Of a DNA stretch of 15,529 nucleotides, positions 1 to 7,305 are shown piece after piece. A program made the translations under genes and the position numbers. Source of the DNA: JAOADN01 sp046155885 (lineage in GTDB: Bacteria > Pseudomonadota > Alphaproteobacteria > Rhodobacterales > Rhodobacteraceae); contig JBJXFU010000095.1 in NCBI GenBank assembly GCA_046155885.1, positions 1 through 15,529 on the forward strand, written 5' to 3'. Below the pieces are notes generated by a model. That model was not told the DNA's origin. It made no database searches and saw only the letters and a program-made list of their open reading frames with translations. How positions within the stretch are numbered: the stretch's first letter is position 1; the number at the start of each line of letters is the position of its first letter.

Positions 1-31
1 CCACCCGGCCGCTGACACGCGCGATGACAGA

Positions 32-93
32 GGGGATCGCCTGACCGCGGGCGGGCGGTATCGCCCGCCCATATGGGCGGTCGGGCGATCCCC
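32..93. repeat. Large compound inverted repeat (terminator-like)
   Basis: The outer arms 32-48 and 77-93 are complementary over 17 bases with one mismatch (T42 against G84, a wobble in RNA). Inside them, 49-57 and 62-70 form a perfect 9-base stem closed by the 4-base loop GTAT, leaving 71-76 as a one-sided bulge. An alternative is the perfect palindrome at 65-80 (CCGCCCATATGGGCGG), which competes with the right arm of the inner stem. The structure starts inside, and extends past, a possible plus-strand stop codon at 42-44. This suggests a transcription-ending or transcript-protecting structure, perhaps bidirectional. No T-run follows on either strand, so a classical intrinsic terminator is not proven, and an intergenic repeat family member is equally possible. 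Confidence 0.6.
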
Positions 94-135
94 GGTCGCT
101 TTGGCGACGGGGTGGCGAGTGGAACCGCTGTCGCA

Positions 136-159
136 TGGCAGGGCTGATGGGCCCTGCCA
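136..159. terminator. Perfect 9-bp hairpin between fdsD and the left edge
   Basis: TGGCAGGGC (136-144) and GCCCTGCCA (151-159) are exact reverse complements around a 6-base loop. The hairpin lies about 180 bases beyond the fdsD stop on the fds transcript, so it could end or stabilise that message. There is no T-tract on either side, so the terminator role is an inference and the stem itself is the only direct observation. Confidence 0.4.
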
Positions 160-336
160 AGGGGGCGGGGGGTGATTCCGAAGAGGCCCTTTCTTCTCCA
201 GGTCCGGAGGCGGCGCCGGGCGCCAGATGCTACCCCTCGGAGGGCAACCCGACGGCAGTGGGCGCATGAAGGGTATGTACAGGCGCGACTGAGGTACGTT
301 CGGGTAGACGATCCGCCGCCGTGCCGGAGGCGAACC

Positions 337-558
337 TCAGGCGGCCTTTGGCGGGCGGATCAGCGCGGTGGCCTCCAACGCCAGCGGGCGCAGGCCCGCC
401 CCGCCGGCGGCGACGTGGTCCAGAAGCTGGCGGCGCATCCGGGGTTCCCAGAAGCGGTTGATATGCTCGGCGAAGCCCGCGACGCCTTCGTCATGCGGCT
501 TGGTTTCGAAGAACTGGGCGATCTGGTTCGCCATGTGGACCATCTTGTCAGGCGACAT
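337..558 (-). CDS. fdsD: NAD-dependent formate dehydrogenase, delta subunit FdsD
   Basis: This is a 73-residue protein starting MSPDKMVHMANQIAQFF, with the MV.MANQI..FF pattern and the following aromatic/basic stretch (HINRFWEPRMRRQL, residues 32-45) typical of the small FdsD family. FdsD is the last subunit of the Rhodobacter-type soluble formate dehydrogenase operon. It is needed for active enzyme and is thought to support assembly or cofactor insertion into FdsA. I chose the ATG at 558 because it puts the conserved MVxMANQI at the N-terminus. A longer in-frame extension back to 705 only reads the antisense of fdsC. The start overlaps the end of fdsC by 11 bases, which indicates translational coupling. 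The family assignment is firm; the molecular role is taken from homologues. Confidence 0.9.
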   Translation of the reverse strand: MSPDKMVHMANQIAQFFETKPHDEGVAGFAEHINRFWEPRMRRQLLDHVAAGGAGLRPLALEATALIRPPKAA

Positions 559-1378
559 CTTCGGCACTTTCGGAGGCAGGGCTTTCGGCGATGCGGCGGG
601 GATGGGTGAAGACCTCGAAATCCTCGCCGCGCACCACCGCGACCAGGGTAAGGCCCACAGCTTCGGCGGTTTCGATGGCAAGCGCAGTGGGGGCCGAGGC
701 GGCAAGCAGGACCGGCGCGCCGATCATCGCGGCCTTCTGCACCATGTCGACCGACAGGCGCGAGGTGAGGACGAGCGCGCCGGCGGCCGCATCGGTGCCC
801 GCCCGGGCGAGCGCGCCGGCGAGCTTGTCAAGCGCGTTGTGGCGGCCCACATCCTCGCGGGTGACGGTGACACCGCGCCCCGGCTGCCAGAAGCCGGCGG
901 CATGGACGGCGCGGGTGGCGAGATTGAGGGGCTGGGCGTGGGTGAGGCCGGCCATCGCCGCAGCCACGTCGCGCGGCGAAAGGCGGAGCGCCCCGGCGAC
1001 GGTTGGCAGGGGGCGCAGCGCCTCGGCCAGGCTGTCGATGCCGCAAAGCCCGCAGCCGACCGGCCCGACCTGGGCGCGGCGGCGGGCGGCAAAGCGCGCC
1101 TCGGCCTCGGGGGCGAGCCAGAGGCGAAGCTCGATGCCGTTTTCGCCGTCAGCCTTGTCGAGTTCCCGGATTTCGGAAAGATCGCCAACGATGCCCTCCG
1201 TCAGGGAGAACCCGGCCGCGAAGTCCTCAAGGTCCGCCGGCGTCGCCATCATCACGGCCTGCGTCGTGCCGTTGTAGACCAGCGCCACCGGCACCTCGGC
1301 CGGTACGGCGCGGGCGCCGGATTCCCAGCGGCCCGCCCGGAAGGCGCGCCGCAGGGCGGGGCGCGACGCCTCGGTCAT
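548..1378 (-). CDS. fdsC: Formate dehydrogenase sulfurtransferase/chaperone FdsC (FdhD family)
   Basis: This 276-residue protein belongs to the FdhD/FdsC family, which moves sulfur from a cysteine desulfurase to the bis-MGD cofactor and hands the sulfurated cofactor to the formate dehydrogenase catalytic subunit. The conserved CxxC pair is visible as VGCGLCG (C109 and C112), matching the sulfur-carrying cysteines of E. coli FdhD. The family signature REDVGRHNALDK spans 174-185. I placed the start at the ATG at 1378, which shares ATGA with the fdsA stop. A 20-residue longer reading (to 1438) would lie inside fdsA and adds nothing conserved. The gene sits between fdsA and fdsD, exactly as in the R. 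capsulatus fdsGBACD order. No key residue is missing. Confidence 0.95.
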   Translation of the reverse strand: MTEASRPALRRAFRAGRWESGARAVPAEVPVALVYNGTTQAVMMATPADLEDFAAGFSLTEGIVGDLSEIRELDKADGENGIELRLWLAPEAEARFAARRRAQVGPVGCGLCGIDSLAEALRPLPTVAGALRLSPRDVAAAMAGLTHAQPLNLATRAVHAAGFWQPGRGVTVTREDVGRHNALDKLAGALARAGTDAAAGALVLTSRLSVDMVQKAAMIGAPVLLAASAPTALAIETAEAVGLTLVAVVRGEDFEVFTHPRRIAESPASESAEDVA

Positions 1379-4266
1379 TCCGCCGCCGGCAGGATGCGCC
1401 GCGACAGTTCGGCAAAGGCCGAATAGTCGGCCTGCCATTCGGTCGGCCCGTTCGAAGGCATGACCTGCACCGCCGTCACCTTGTATTCCGGGCAGTTCGT
1501 CGCCCAGTCGGAATAGTCGGTGGTGATGACGTTGGCCTGCGTGTCCGGGTGGTGGAAGGTGGTGTAGACGACGCCGGGCGAAACGCGGTCGGTGATTTCG
1601 GCGCGCAGCGTCGTGTCGCCCGAACGCGAGGCGAGCTTGACCCAGTCACCATCCTTGACGCCGCGGTTCTCGGCGTCATGAGGGTGGATTTCCAGCACAT
1701 CCTCGCGGTGCCATTCGACGTTCGCGGTGCGGCGGGTCTGGGCGCCGACGTTGTACTGGGAAAGGATGCGCCCCGTCGTCAGCAGCAGCGGGAAGCGCGG
1801 GCCGGTCTTTTCGTCGGTCGCCACGTATTCGGTGACGATGAACTTGCCCTTGCCCCGCACGAAGCCATCGATATGCATGATCGGCGTGCCTTCGGGCGCC
1901 TTGTCGTTGCAGGGCCACTGGACGGACCCGAGGGTTTCCAGCCGTTCATAGCTCACGCCCGCGAAGCTGGGCGTCGTCATGGCGATTTCGTCCATGATCT
2001 GGCTGGGGTGGGTGTAGGTCCAGCCCGCGCCCATCGCATTGGCGAGGTCCTGGGTCACCTCCCAGTCGGCCTTGCCGTTCCTTGGCGCCATCACCTTGCG
2101 GACGCGGTTGATGCGGCGTTCGGCGTTGGTGAAGGTGCCGTCCTTTTCCAGGAAGGTCGAGCCGGGCAGGAAGACGTGGGCGTAGTTCGCGGTTTCGTTC
2201 AGGAAAAGGTCGTGGACGATGACGCAATCCATCGCCGCCAAGCCGGCCGAGACATGCTTGGTATCAGGGTCGGATTGCAGGATGTCCTCGCCCTGGCAGT
2301 AGAGGCCCTTGAACGTGCCGTCGACCGCGGCGTCGAGCATGTTGGGGATGCGCAGGCCCGGCTCGTCGCTGATGGCGACACCCCAGAGCGCTTCGTAGAT
2401 GGCGCGGGTGGCGTCATCCGAGACATGGCGGTAGCCCGGAAGCTCGTGCGGGAAGGACCCCATGTCGCACGCGCCCTGGACGTTGTTCTGCCCGCGCAGC
2501 GGGTTCACACCGACGCCGACGCGGCCGATATTGCCGGTCAGCATCGCCAGGTTGGCGATGGCCATGACGGTGGTCGAGCCCTGCGAATGCTCGGTGACGC
2601 CGAGGCCGTAGTAGATGGCGCCGTTGCCGCCCCGGGCGAAAAGCCGCGCGGCGGCGCGCAGTTCGGCGGCGGGAACGCCGGTCAGAAGCTCGGTCGCCTC
2701 GGGCGAGTGGCGGGGGTCGGAGACGAATTCGGCGTAGTCCTGGAACTCGTCCCAGTCGCAGCGGGTGCGGATGAAGTGCTCGTCGGCAAGGCCCTCGGTC
2801 ACGATCACGTGGGCCAGCGAGGTGACGACGGCGACGTTGGTGCCGGGTTTCAGCGGCAGGTGATGGGCGGCCGCGATATGGGGGGTGCGGACCAGGTCGA
2901 TGCGGCGGGGGTCGATGACGATCAGTTGCGCGCCCTGCCGCAGGCGCTTTTTCAGGCGCGAGGCAAAGACCGGGTGGCCTTCGGTCGGGTTGGCGCCGAT
3001 GACGATGACCACGTCGGTGTGCTCGACCGAGTCGAAATCCTGCGTGCCGGCCGAGGTGCCGAAGGTGCTGCGCAACCCGTAGCCGGTGGGCGAATGGCAG
3101 ACGCGGGCGCAGGTGTCGGTGTTGTTGTTGCCGAAGACGGCACGGGCGAGCTTCTGCACGAGGTAGGTTTCCTCGTTCGTGCAGCGCGACGAGGTGATGA
3201 CGCCGATGGAATCCTTGCCGTGCCTGGCCTGGATGGCGCGCAGGCGGGTGGCAGCGAAGCTGTAGGCTTCCGCCCACGAGACTTCGCGCCAGGGCTCGTC
3301 GATCGTGTCGCGGATCATCGGGTTCAGGATGCGGTCCTTGTGGCTGGCATAGCCGTAGGCGAAACGGCCCTTCACGCAGCTATGCCCGCGGTTGGCCTTG
3401 CCGTGCTTGTAGGGCGTCATGCGCACCAGCTCGTCGCCCCTGAGTTCCGCCTTGAAGGAACAGCCGACGCCGCAATAGGCGCAGGTGGTGATGACCGAGC
3501 GGTCGGGGGTGCCGATCTCGATCACCGACTTCTCCTGCAGTGTGGCGGTCGGGCAGGCCTGCACGCAGGCGCCGCAGCTGACGCATTCGCTGTCGAAGAA
3601 GTTTTCGTGCATGCCGGGCGAGACGCGGCTGTCCCAGCCCCGGCCCTCGATGGTCAGCGCGAAGGTGCCCTGCACTTCCTCGCAGGCACGGACGCAGCGC
3701 GAGCAGACGATGCACTTGGAGGGGTCGTAGGAGAAGTAGGGGTTCGAATCGTCCTTCGGCATCCATTGCGGGTTGACGAGGCCCGAGGTGTCCTTGGCGC
3801 GGAAGTGGGTGGTCATCTCAGAATTCTTGGGCGCCTCATACCGCACATCGCGCAGGCCGACGACGCCCGCCATGTCCTGCAGCTCGCAGTCGCCGTTGGC
3901 CGAGCAGGTCAGGCAGTCGAGCGGGTGGTCCGAGATGTAAAGCTCCATCACCCCCTTGCGGATCGCCTTGATCTTCGGCGTCTGGGTATGGACGACCATG
4001 CCGGCGGCGACCGGGGTGGTGCAGGAGGCGGGGGTGCCCGCGCGGCCCTCGATCTCGACAAGGCAAAGGCGGCAGGAGCCGAAGGCGTCGACGCTGTCGG
4101 TGGCGCAGAGCTTGGGGACCTTGATCCCGGCCTCGAAGGCCGCGCGCATCACCGAGGTGCCCACGGGGACGGTGACCGGGAAGCCGTCGACGGTGAGGGT
4201 GACGGTATCCTTGACCCGGGCGGCGGGGGTGCCGAAGTCGGCGTCGGGAAGGATGAAATCTTTCAT
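1375..4266 (-). CDS. fdsA: NAD-dependent formate dehydrogenase, catalytic alpha subunit FdsA
   Basis: This is the catalytic subunit (963 residues, full length) of the soluble Mo-dependent formate dehydrogenase, which oxidises formate to CO2 and passes electrons through Fe-S clusters to FdsB. From the N-terminus, the sequence shows: a 2Fe-2S ferredoxin domain (C54, C65, C68, C82); a His-Cys3 4Fe-4S site (H114, C118, C121, C127); two 4Fe-4S motifs (C185/188/191/195 and C228/231/234/238); and the cluster at the start of the molybdopterin domain (C262, C265, C269, C297). Then comes CARVCHSPTG with the Mo-ligand cysteine C390 and catalytic H391, and R591 in PLRGQNN. These three match R. capsulatus C386, H387 and R587 with a constant offset of four. 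No twin-arginine signal is present, so the enzyme is cytoplasmic. The gene overlaps fdsB and fdsC by four bases each. Confidence 0.97.
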   Translation of the reverse strand: MKDFILPDADFGTPAARVKDTVTLTVDGFPVTVPVGTSVMRAAFEAGIKVPKLCATDSVDAFGSCRLCLVEIEGRAGTPASCTTPVAAGMVVHTQTPKIKAIRKGVMELYISDHPLDCLTCSANGDCELQDMAGVVGLRDVRYEAPKNSEMTTHFRAKDTSGLVNPQWMPKDDSNPYFSYDPSKCIVCSRCVRACEEVQGTFALTIEGRGWDSRVSPGMHENFFDSECVSCGACVQACPTATLQEKSVIEIGTPDRSVITTCAYCGVGCSFKAELRGDELVRMTPYKHGKANRGHSCVKGRFAYGYASHKDRILNPMIRDTIDEPWREVSWAEAYSFAATRLRAIQARHGKDSIGVITSSRCTNEETYLVQKLARAVFGNNNTDTCARVCHSPTGYGLRSTFGTSAGTQDFDSVEHTDVVIVIGANPTEGHPVFASRLKKRLRQGAQLIVIDPRRIDLVRTPHIAAAHHLPLKPGTNVAVVTSLAHVIVTEGLADEHFIRTRCDWDEFQDYAEFVSDPRHSPEATELLTGVPAAELRAAARLFARGGNGAIYYGLGVTEHSQGSTTVMAIANLAMLTGNIGRVGVGVNPLRGQNNVQGACDMGSFPHELPGYRHVSDDATRAIYEALWGVAISDEPGLRIPNMLDAAVDGTFKGLYCQGEDILQSDPDTKHVSAGLAAMDCVIVHDLFLNETANYAHVFLPGSTFLEKDGTFTNAERRINRVRKVMAPRNGKADWEVTQDLANAMGAGWTYTHPSQIMDEIAMTTPSFAGVSYERLETLGSVQWPCNDKAPEGTPIMHIDGFVRGKGKFIVTEYVATDEKTGPRFPLLLTTGRILSQYNVGAQTRRTANVEWHREDVLEIHPHDAENRGVKDGDWVKLASRSGDTTLRAEITDRVSPGVVYTTFHHPDTQANVITTDYSDWATNCPEYKVTAVQVMPSNGPTEWQADYSAFAELSRRILPAAE

Positions 4267-5768
4267 TCGGCGGCCTCCTTGCGGGTGGCGAAATCATCAG
4301 GGAAGTGGTTGAGCGCGCTCATCACCGGATAGGGGGTGAACCCACCGAGCGCGCAGAGCGAGCCGAACTTCATCGTCTGGCAGAGGTCGGTCAGGATCGC
4401 CGCCGCGTCCGCATCACCGGCGGCGATGCGGTCCACCGTCTCGACGCCGCGCACCGCGCCGATGCGGCAGGGGGTGCATTTGCCGCAGCTTTCGATGGCG
4501 CAGAATTCCAGGGCGAAGCGGGCTTGTTTCAGCATGTCGGCGCTGTCGTCGAAGACGACGATCCCGGCATGGCCGACCAGACCATCCTTGGCCGCGTATT
4601 CCTCATACCCGAAGGGCGTGCCGAAAAGCGCGCGGGGGAAGTAGGCGCCCAGGGGCCCGCCGACCTGCACCGCCTTGACCGGGCGCCCGGGGGCGGTGCC
4701 GCCCGCGATGTCGTCGACGATCTGGCCGAGGGTCAGGCCGAAGCCGGTCTCGTAGAGCCCACCGTGCTTCACGTTCCCCGCGATCTGCAAGGGCATGGTG
4801 CCGCGCGACCGGCCGAGGCCGAAGCTCTCGTAGTAGGCCGCGCCCTTTTCAAGGATCACCGGGACGGTGGCGAGCGAGATGACGTTGTTGACGACTGTGG
4901 GCCGGCCCATGAATCCTTGCAGCGCCGGAAGCGGCGGCTTGGCGCGCACCACACCGCGCTTGCCTTCGAGGCTGTTCAGGAGGCTTGTTTCCTCGCCGCA
5001 GACATAGGCCCCCGCGCCCACCCGGTTCTCGATGTCGAACGCCTTGCCCGAGCCCAGCACCGAGGGGCCCAGAAGCCCCGCCTTGCGGGCCACCTGCACG
5101 GCGTCCTCCATCACCCGGATCGCGTCGGGGTATTCGCTGCGGATATAGACGTAGCCCCTGGTCGCCCCGGTCGCCAGTCCGGCGATCGCCATGCCCTCGA
5201 TCAGGCAGAAGGGATCGCCCTCCATCAGCATCCGGTCGGCGAAAGTGCCGCTGTCGCCCTCATCCGCGTTGCAGACGATGTATTTCTGCGCACCCTTCGC
5301 CTCGGCCACCGTCTTCCACTTGATTCCCGTCGGGAACCCCGCGCCGCCGCGCCCGCGCAGGCCGCTTTCGGTGACTTCGGCCACGATCTCCGCACCCGTC
5401 ACCCCAAGCGCCCGGCGCAGGCCGGTCAGGCCGCCGTGCGCTTCGTAATCGGCCAGCGACAGGGGGTCGGTGACGCCGACACGGGCGAAGGTCAGGCGTG
5501 TCTGGCCCTTCATCCAGGGCAGATCGTCTGTCAGGCCGAGCGACTTGGCGGTGCCGTTCAGGATCGAGGGCACGTCTTCGGGCATGACGGGCCCGTAGGC
5601 GACGCGGCCTTCCGGCGTTTCGACTTCCAGAAGCGGTTCCAGCCAGATCATCCCGCGCGAGCCGGTGCGGATCAGGGTCACGTCGGGCCCCGCCGCGTGG
5701 ATGGCGGCGGCGACCCTCTCGGACCCCAGCGCCTTCGAGGCGGCATCCTGCGAAAGCCAGACCTTCAT
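4263..5768 (-). CDS. fdsB: NAD-dependent formate dehydrogenase, beta subunit FdsB (FMN/NAD site)
   Basis: This 501-residue NuoF-like subunit carries the FMN and the NAD-reduction site. An N-terminal thioredoxin-like segment (about 1-100) precedes the glycine-rich FMN/NAD loop GRGGAGFPTG (139-148). The flavin-fold segment YVCGEETSLLNSLEGKRG lies at 255-272. The C-terminal 4Fe-4S ligands are C428, C431, C434 (ESCGKCTPC) and C472. Residue content agrees with Rhodobacter and Cupriavidus FdsB and with NuoF fused to its thioredoxin-like partner. I chose the ATG at 5768 because it forms an ATGA overlap with the fdsG stop, the same junction type as B/A and A/C. An in-frame ATG three codons earlier (5777) is possible. 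The FdsG-FdsB pair forms the diaphorase half of the complex. Confidence 0.95.
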   Translation of the reverse strand: MKVWLSQDAASKALGSERVAAAIHAAGPDVTLIRTGSRGMIWLEPLLEVETPEGRVAYGPVMPEDVPSILNGTAKSLGLTDDLPWMKGQTRLTFARVGVTDPLSLADYEAHGGLTGLRRALGVTGAEIVAEVTESGLRGRGGAGFPTGIKWKTVAEAKGAQKYIVCNADEGDSGTFADRMLMEGDPFCLIEGMAIAGLATGATRGYVYIRSEYPDAIRVMEDAVQVARKAGLLGPSVLGSGKAFDIENRVGAGAYVCGEETSLLNSLEGKRGVVRAKPPLPALQGFMGRPTVVNNVISLATVPVILEKGAAYYESFGLGRSRGTMPLQIAGNVKHGGLYETGFGLTLGQIVDDIAGGTAPGRPVKAVQVGGPLGAYFPRALFGTPFGYEEYAAKDGLVGHAGIVVFDDSADMLKQARFALEFCAIESCGKCTPCRIGAVRGVETVDRIAAGDADAAAILTDLCQTMKFGSLCALGGFTPYPVMSALNHFPDDFATRKEAAE

Positions 5769-6229
5769 GCCCCGCACTCCGTCAGGATCGCATCGAGGCT
5801 TTTGTCGCTCACCCGCCCGACAACCTCGCCATCGACCAGCGCCGCCGGTCCGCAGGCGCAGAGGCCGAGGCAGAAGACCGGCTCCAGCGTGACGGCGCCG
5901 TTCGGCGTGGTTTCGTGCCAGTCCACCCCGAGGCGGGCCTTGGCACGGGCGGCCAGATCGTCGGCCCCCATCGCCTGGCAGGCTTCGGCCCGGCAGAGCT
6001 TGACGGTGTGGCGCCCGGCGGGGCTTTCGCGGAAGTCGTGGTAGAAGCTGACGACGCCATGCACCTCGGCGCGGCTGAGGTTCAGCCCCCCGGCGATCAC
6101 CGGCAGCGCCTCGCGCGGGACATGGCCGAAGGCGGCCTGCACGGCGTGGAGGATCGGCAGAAGCGGGCCTTCCAGGGCCAGATGGTCGGCGACTATGTCG
6201 CTTACCCTTGCTTCGGTCACTGTCGGCAT
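5765..6229 (-). CDS. fdsG: NAD-dependent formate dehydrogenase, gamma subunit FdsG (2Fe-2S)
   Basis: This 154-residue NuoE-like thioredoxin-fold protein holds one 2Fe-2S cluster, with ligands C79 and C84 (CRAEAC) and C120 and C124 (CLGLC). The helical N-terminal region, including the segment FGHVPREAL and the VSFYHDF stretch at 60-66, is typical of NuoE/FdsG/HoxE proteins. It is the first gene of the operon, reached from the promoter region at 6262-6337. Its start at 6229 has a modest AAGG ribosome site seven bases upstream. It partners with FdsB to pass electrons to NAD+. The assignment rests on both the motif and the complete G-B-A-C-D gene order. Confidence 0.95.
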   Translation of the reverse strand: MPTVTEARVSDIVADHLALEGPLLPILHAVQAAFGHVPREALPVIAGGLNLSRAEVHGVVSFYHDFRESPAGRHTVKLCRAEACQAMGADDLAARAKARLGVDWHETTPNGAVTLEPVFCLGLCACGPAALVDGEVVGRVSDKSLDAILTECGA

Positions 6230-6268
6230 GCGCGGGCCTTGCGGAAAAAGCGGATGTGGATCGCGTTT

Positions 6269-6297
6269 CGTATGCGCGCGGGCGATAGGAGAATCAA
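6269..6297 (-). promoter_or_regulatory. Candidate fds operon promoter
   Basis: On the minus strand, TTGATT (6297-6292) and CATACG (6274-6269) are separated by 17 bases and resemble -35 and -10 boxes. The -35 is a fair match (4 of 6) and the -10 weak (3 of 6), as expected for an activator-dependent promoter. Transcription would begin near 6262, about 33 bases before the fdsG start. A GAATC (GANTC, the CcrM methylation target) at 6291-6295 overlaps the -35. This is pattern-based and unproven. Confidence 0.4.
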
Positions 6298-6312
6298 GGT
6301 TACTTATGCGTC

Positions 6313-6337
6313 GATTGATAGCCCCATCCTATCAATC
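6313..6337. promoter_or_regulatory. LysR-type operator (T-N11-A inverted repeat)
   Basis: GATTGATAG (6313-6321) and CTATCAATC (6329-6337) are perfect reverse complements separated by seven bases. The core ATAG-N7-CTAT gives T6319-N11-A6331, the classical LysR-type recognition geometry. The repeat centre (6325) is about 63 bases upstream of the start predicted from the candidate fds promoter, the usual place for the high-affinity site of this regulator family. The regulator's own stop codon (6334-6332) lies inside the right arm. A GATAG half-site at 6284-6288 next to the -35 could be the weaker activation site. Confidence 0.7.
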
Positions 6338-7216
6338 CCGCGCCACCCGGCGGGCTTCGTCCAGAAGCGCCGACAAAAGCGGGGTATGCGGGTCGCGGTG
6401 GGCGGCGATCAGGCCGACGACGTGCTTAGCGCCGGTATCGGCGATGGGAATGGCGGCGAGCCCCGCGCCGCGGCCGAACATCTCGGCCAAGGTCATCGGC
6501 ACGATCGAGGCCCAGCGCCCGGTCACCACGTGGGCCACAAGCGCGATGGTGGAGTTTGATTCGACGCGCGGCGCGGCCGACAGGCCGACCGAGGCAAGGT
6601 GCTGGTTGATGATCCGGCGGTTCTGCATGTTGCCGGTCAGCAGGCAAAGCGGCTGTGCGCCGGCCTCTTCCCAGGACACCTCGGCCAGGCCAGCGAGCGG
6701 CGAGGTTTCGGCCACCAGAAGCTCGTAGCGTTCGCTGTGCAGCGGCACTTTCTCGACCCGGCCGAGGGGTTCGTTTTCCAGATAGGTCACGCCCGCGTCG
6801 ATGGTCAGGTTTTCGATGGCTTCGAGGATTTCATAGCTGGTCATCGACAGGATGGTGACGCGGACGTTCGGGTTTTTCGAAAGGAAGGGTTCGGTCAGGC
6901 GGGCGACCATCGGCAGCGCGGTGGGGATCACGCCGAGCCGCAGGTTGCCCGAGACGCCGGATTTCACCGCCCGCATCTCGTCCTTCAGCGTGCGCGCGTC
7001 GCCGACGATCCGCCGCGCCCAGTCGAGGACGCGCTGGCCTTCCGGCGTCAGCCCCTGAAAGCGCGAGCCGCGGAAGACAAGCTGCACGCCGAGCTGTTCC
7101 TCGAGCTGCCGGATGCCGCCCGAAAGCGACGGCTGGGCGATACCCAGCGTGTCAGCGGCGCGGCCGAAATGGCGTTCGGTGGCCAGCGCGATCAGCATTT
7201 CCAGCTTGTCGATCAT
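6332..7216 (-). CDS. LysR-type transcriptional regulator, probable regulator of fds
   Basis: This 294-residue LysR-family protein has an N-terminal winged helix-turn-helix (about residues 3-60, with ERHFGRAADTLGIAQPSLSGGIRQLEEQLG), followed by a linker helix and a two-lobed effector-binding domain (about 90-290, beginning GNLRLGVIP). It lies immediately upstream of fdsG on the same strand, and a perfect LysR-type operator sits at its 3' end. The natural inference is that it controls the fds operon, possibly in response to formate, comparable to the FdsR regulator reported next to fds in Cupriavidus. The effector cannot be read from the sequence. Its stop codon lies within the operator, so regulator and operon may be partly co-transcribed. 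The family call is firm and the target is inferred. Confidence 0.9.
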   Translation of the reverse strand: MIDKLEMLIALATERHFGRAADTLGIAQPSLSGGIRQLEEQLGVQLVFRGSRFQGLTPEGQRVLDWARRIVGDARTLKDEMRAVKSGVSGNLRLGVIPTALPMVARLTEPFLSKNPNVRVTILSMTSYEILEAIENLTIDAGVTYLENEPLGRVEKVPLHSERYELLVAETSPLAGLAEVSWEEAGAQPLCLLTGNMQNRRIINQHLASVGLSAAPRVESNSTIALVAHVVTGRWASIVPMTLAEMFGRGAGLAAIPIADTGAKHVVGLIAAHRDPHTPLLSALLDEARRVARD

Positions 7217-7270
7217 GGCGTAAGGCTAGCGGATCGGGCGGGCAGCCAGAAGGGGGCGGCGCGGGTCGGC

Positions 7271-7299
7271 TTGCCGAGCGCGGCGCGCGGGCCTATGTC
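7271..7299 (+). promoter_or_regulatory. Weak candidate promoter for the S49 peptidase cluster
   Basis: TTGCCG (7271-7276) and TATGTC (7294-7299) have a 17-base spacer in the divergent 89-base gap between the LysR gene and the peptidase gene. Both boxes match only partly. If used, transcription would begin at or near the ATG at 7306, implying a leaderless or nearly leaderless message. Confidence 0.25.
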
Positions 7300-7305
7300 G
7301 GGGGG

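Larger units (their letters stand above)
1..336. other. Non-coding stretch downstream of fdsD, with hairpins
   Basis: I see no convincing gene here. The open frames that cross it have no family resemblance and run on as antisense of the fds genes. A plus-strand frame ends with TGA at 42-44 and could be the last 13 codons of a gene entering from the left (reading ...LTRAMTEGIA), but this is too short to identify. The stretch carries a large compound hairpin (32-93) and a smaller perfect hairpin (136-159), both annotated separately. There is also a tiny GAGG-TTCG-CCTC hairpin (338-327 on the minus strand) that overlaps the fdsD stop codon. The area is probably where the fds operon ends and meets a gene from the other side. 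Neither large hairpin has the T-tract of a canonical intrinsic terminator. Confidence 0.5.

Noticed and set aside
198..230. Signal recognition particle RNA-like CCAGGTCCGGAGG
   Set aside because: The word resembles the conserved apical part of SRP RNA, but the GGAA loop, the following AGCAG internal-loop strand and the matching opposite arm are missing.
210..290. Possible riboswitch (cobalamin-like CCACTG word on the minus strand)
   Set aside because: Only a short fragment of a B12-box-like word is present. No conserved core or pairing scheme could be assembled, and it would lie downstream of an operon.
172..1426. Plus-strand open frames at 172-609 and 368-1426
   Set aside because: They start in non-coding sequence and run antisense to fdsD and fdsC, with arginine-rich low-complexity translation and no ribosome site.
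1003..4332. 1109-codon open frame on the plus strand opposite fdsA, and a similar one at 4305-6044 opposite fdsB
   Set aside because: These are antisense shadows of high-GC genes. The translations are Gly/Ala/Arg/Asp/Val-rich without any family pattern, whereas the minus-strand reading has every catalytic and cluster residue of FdsA and FdsB.
6313..6337. The fds-upstream inverted repeat as a terminator of the LysR gene
   Set aside because: The stem is AT-rich, short, overlaps the stop codon and has no T-tract. Its T-N11-A symmetry and position fit an operator better.
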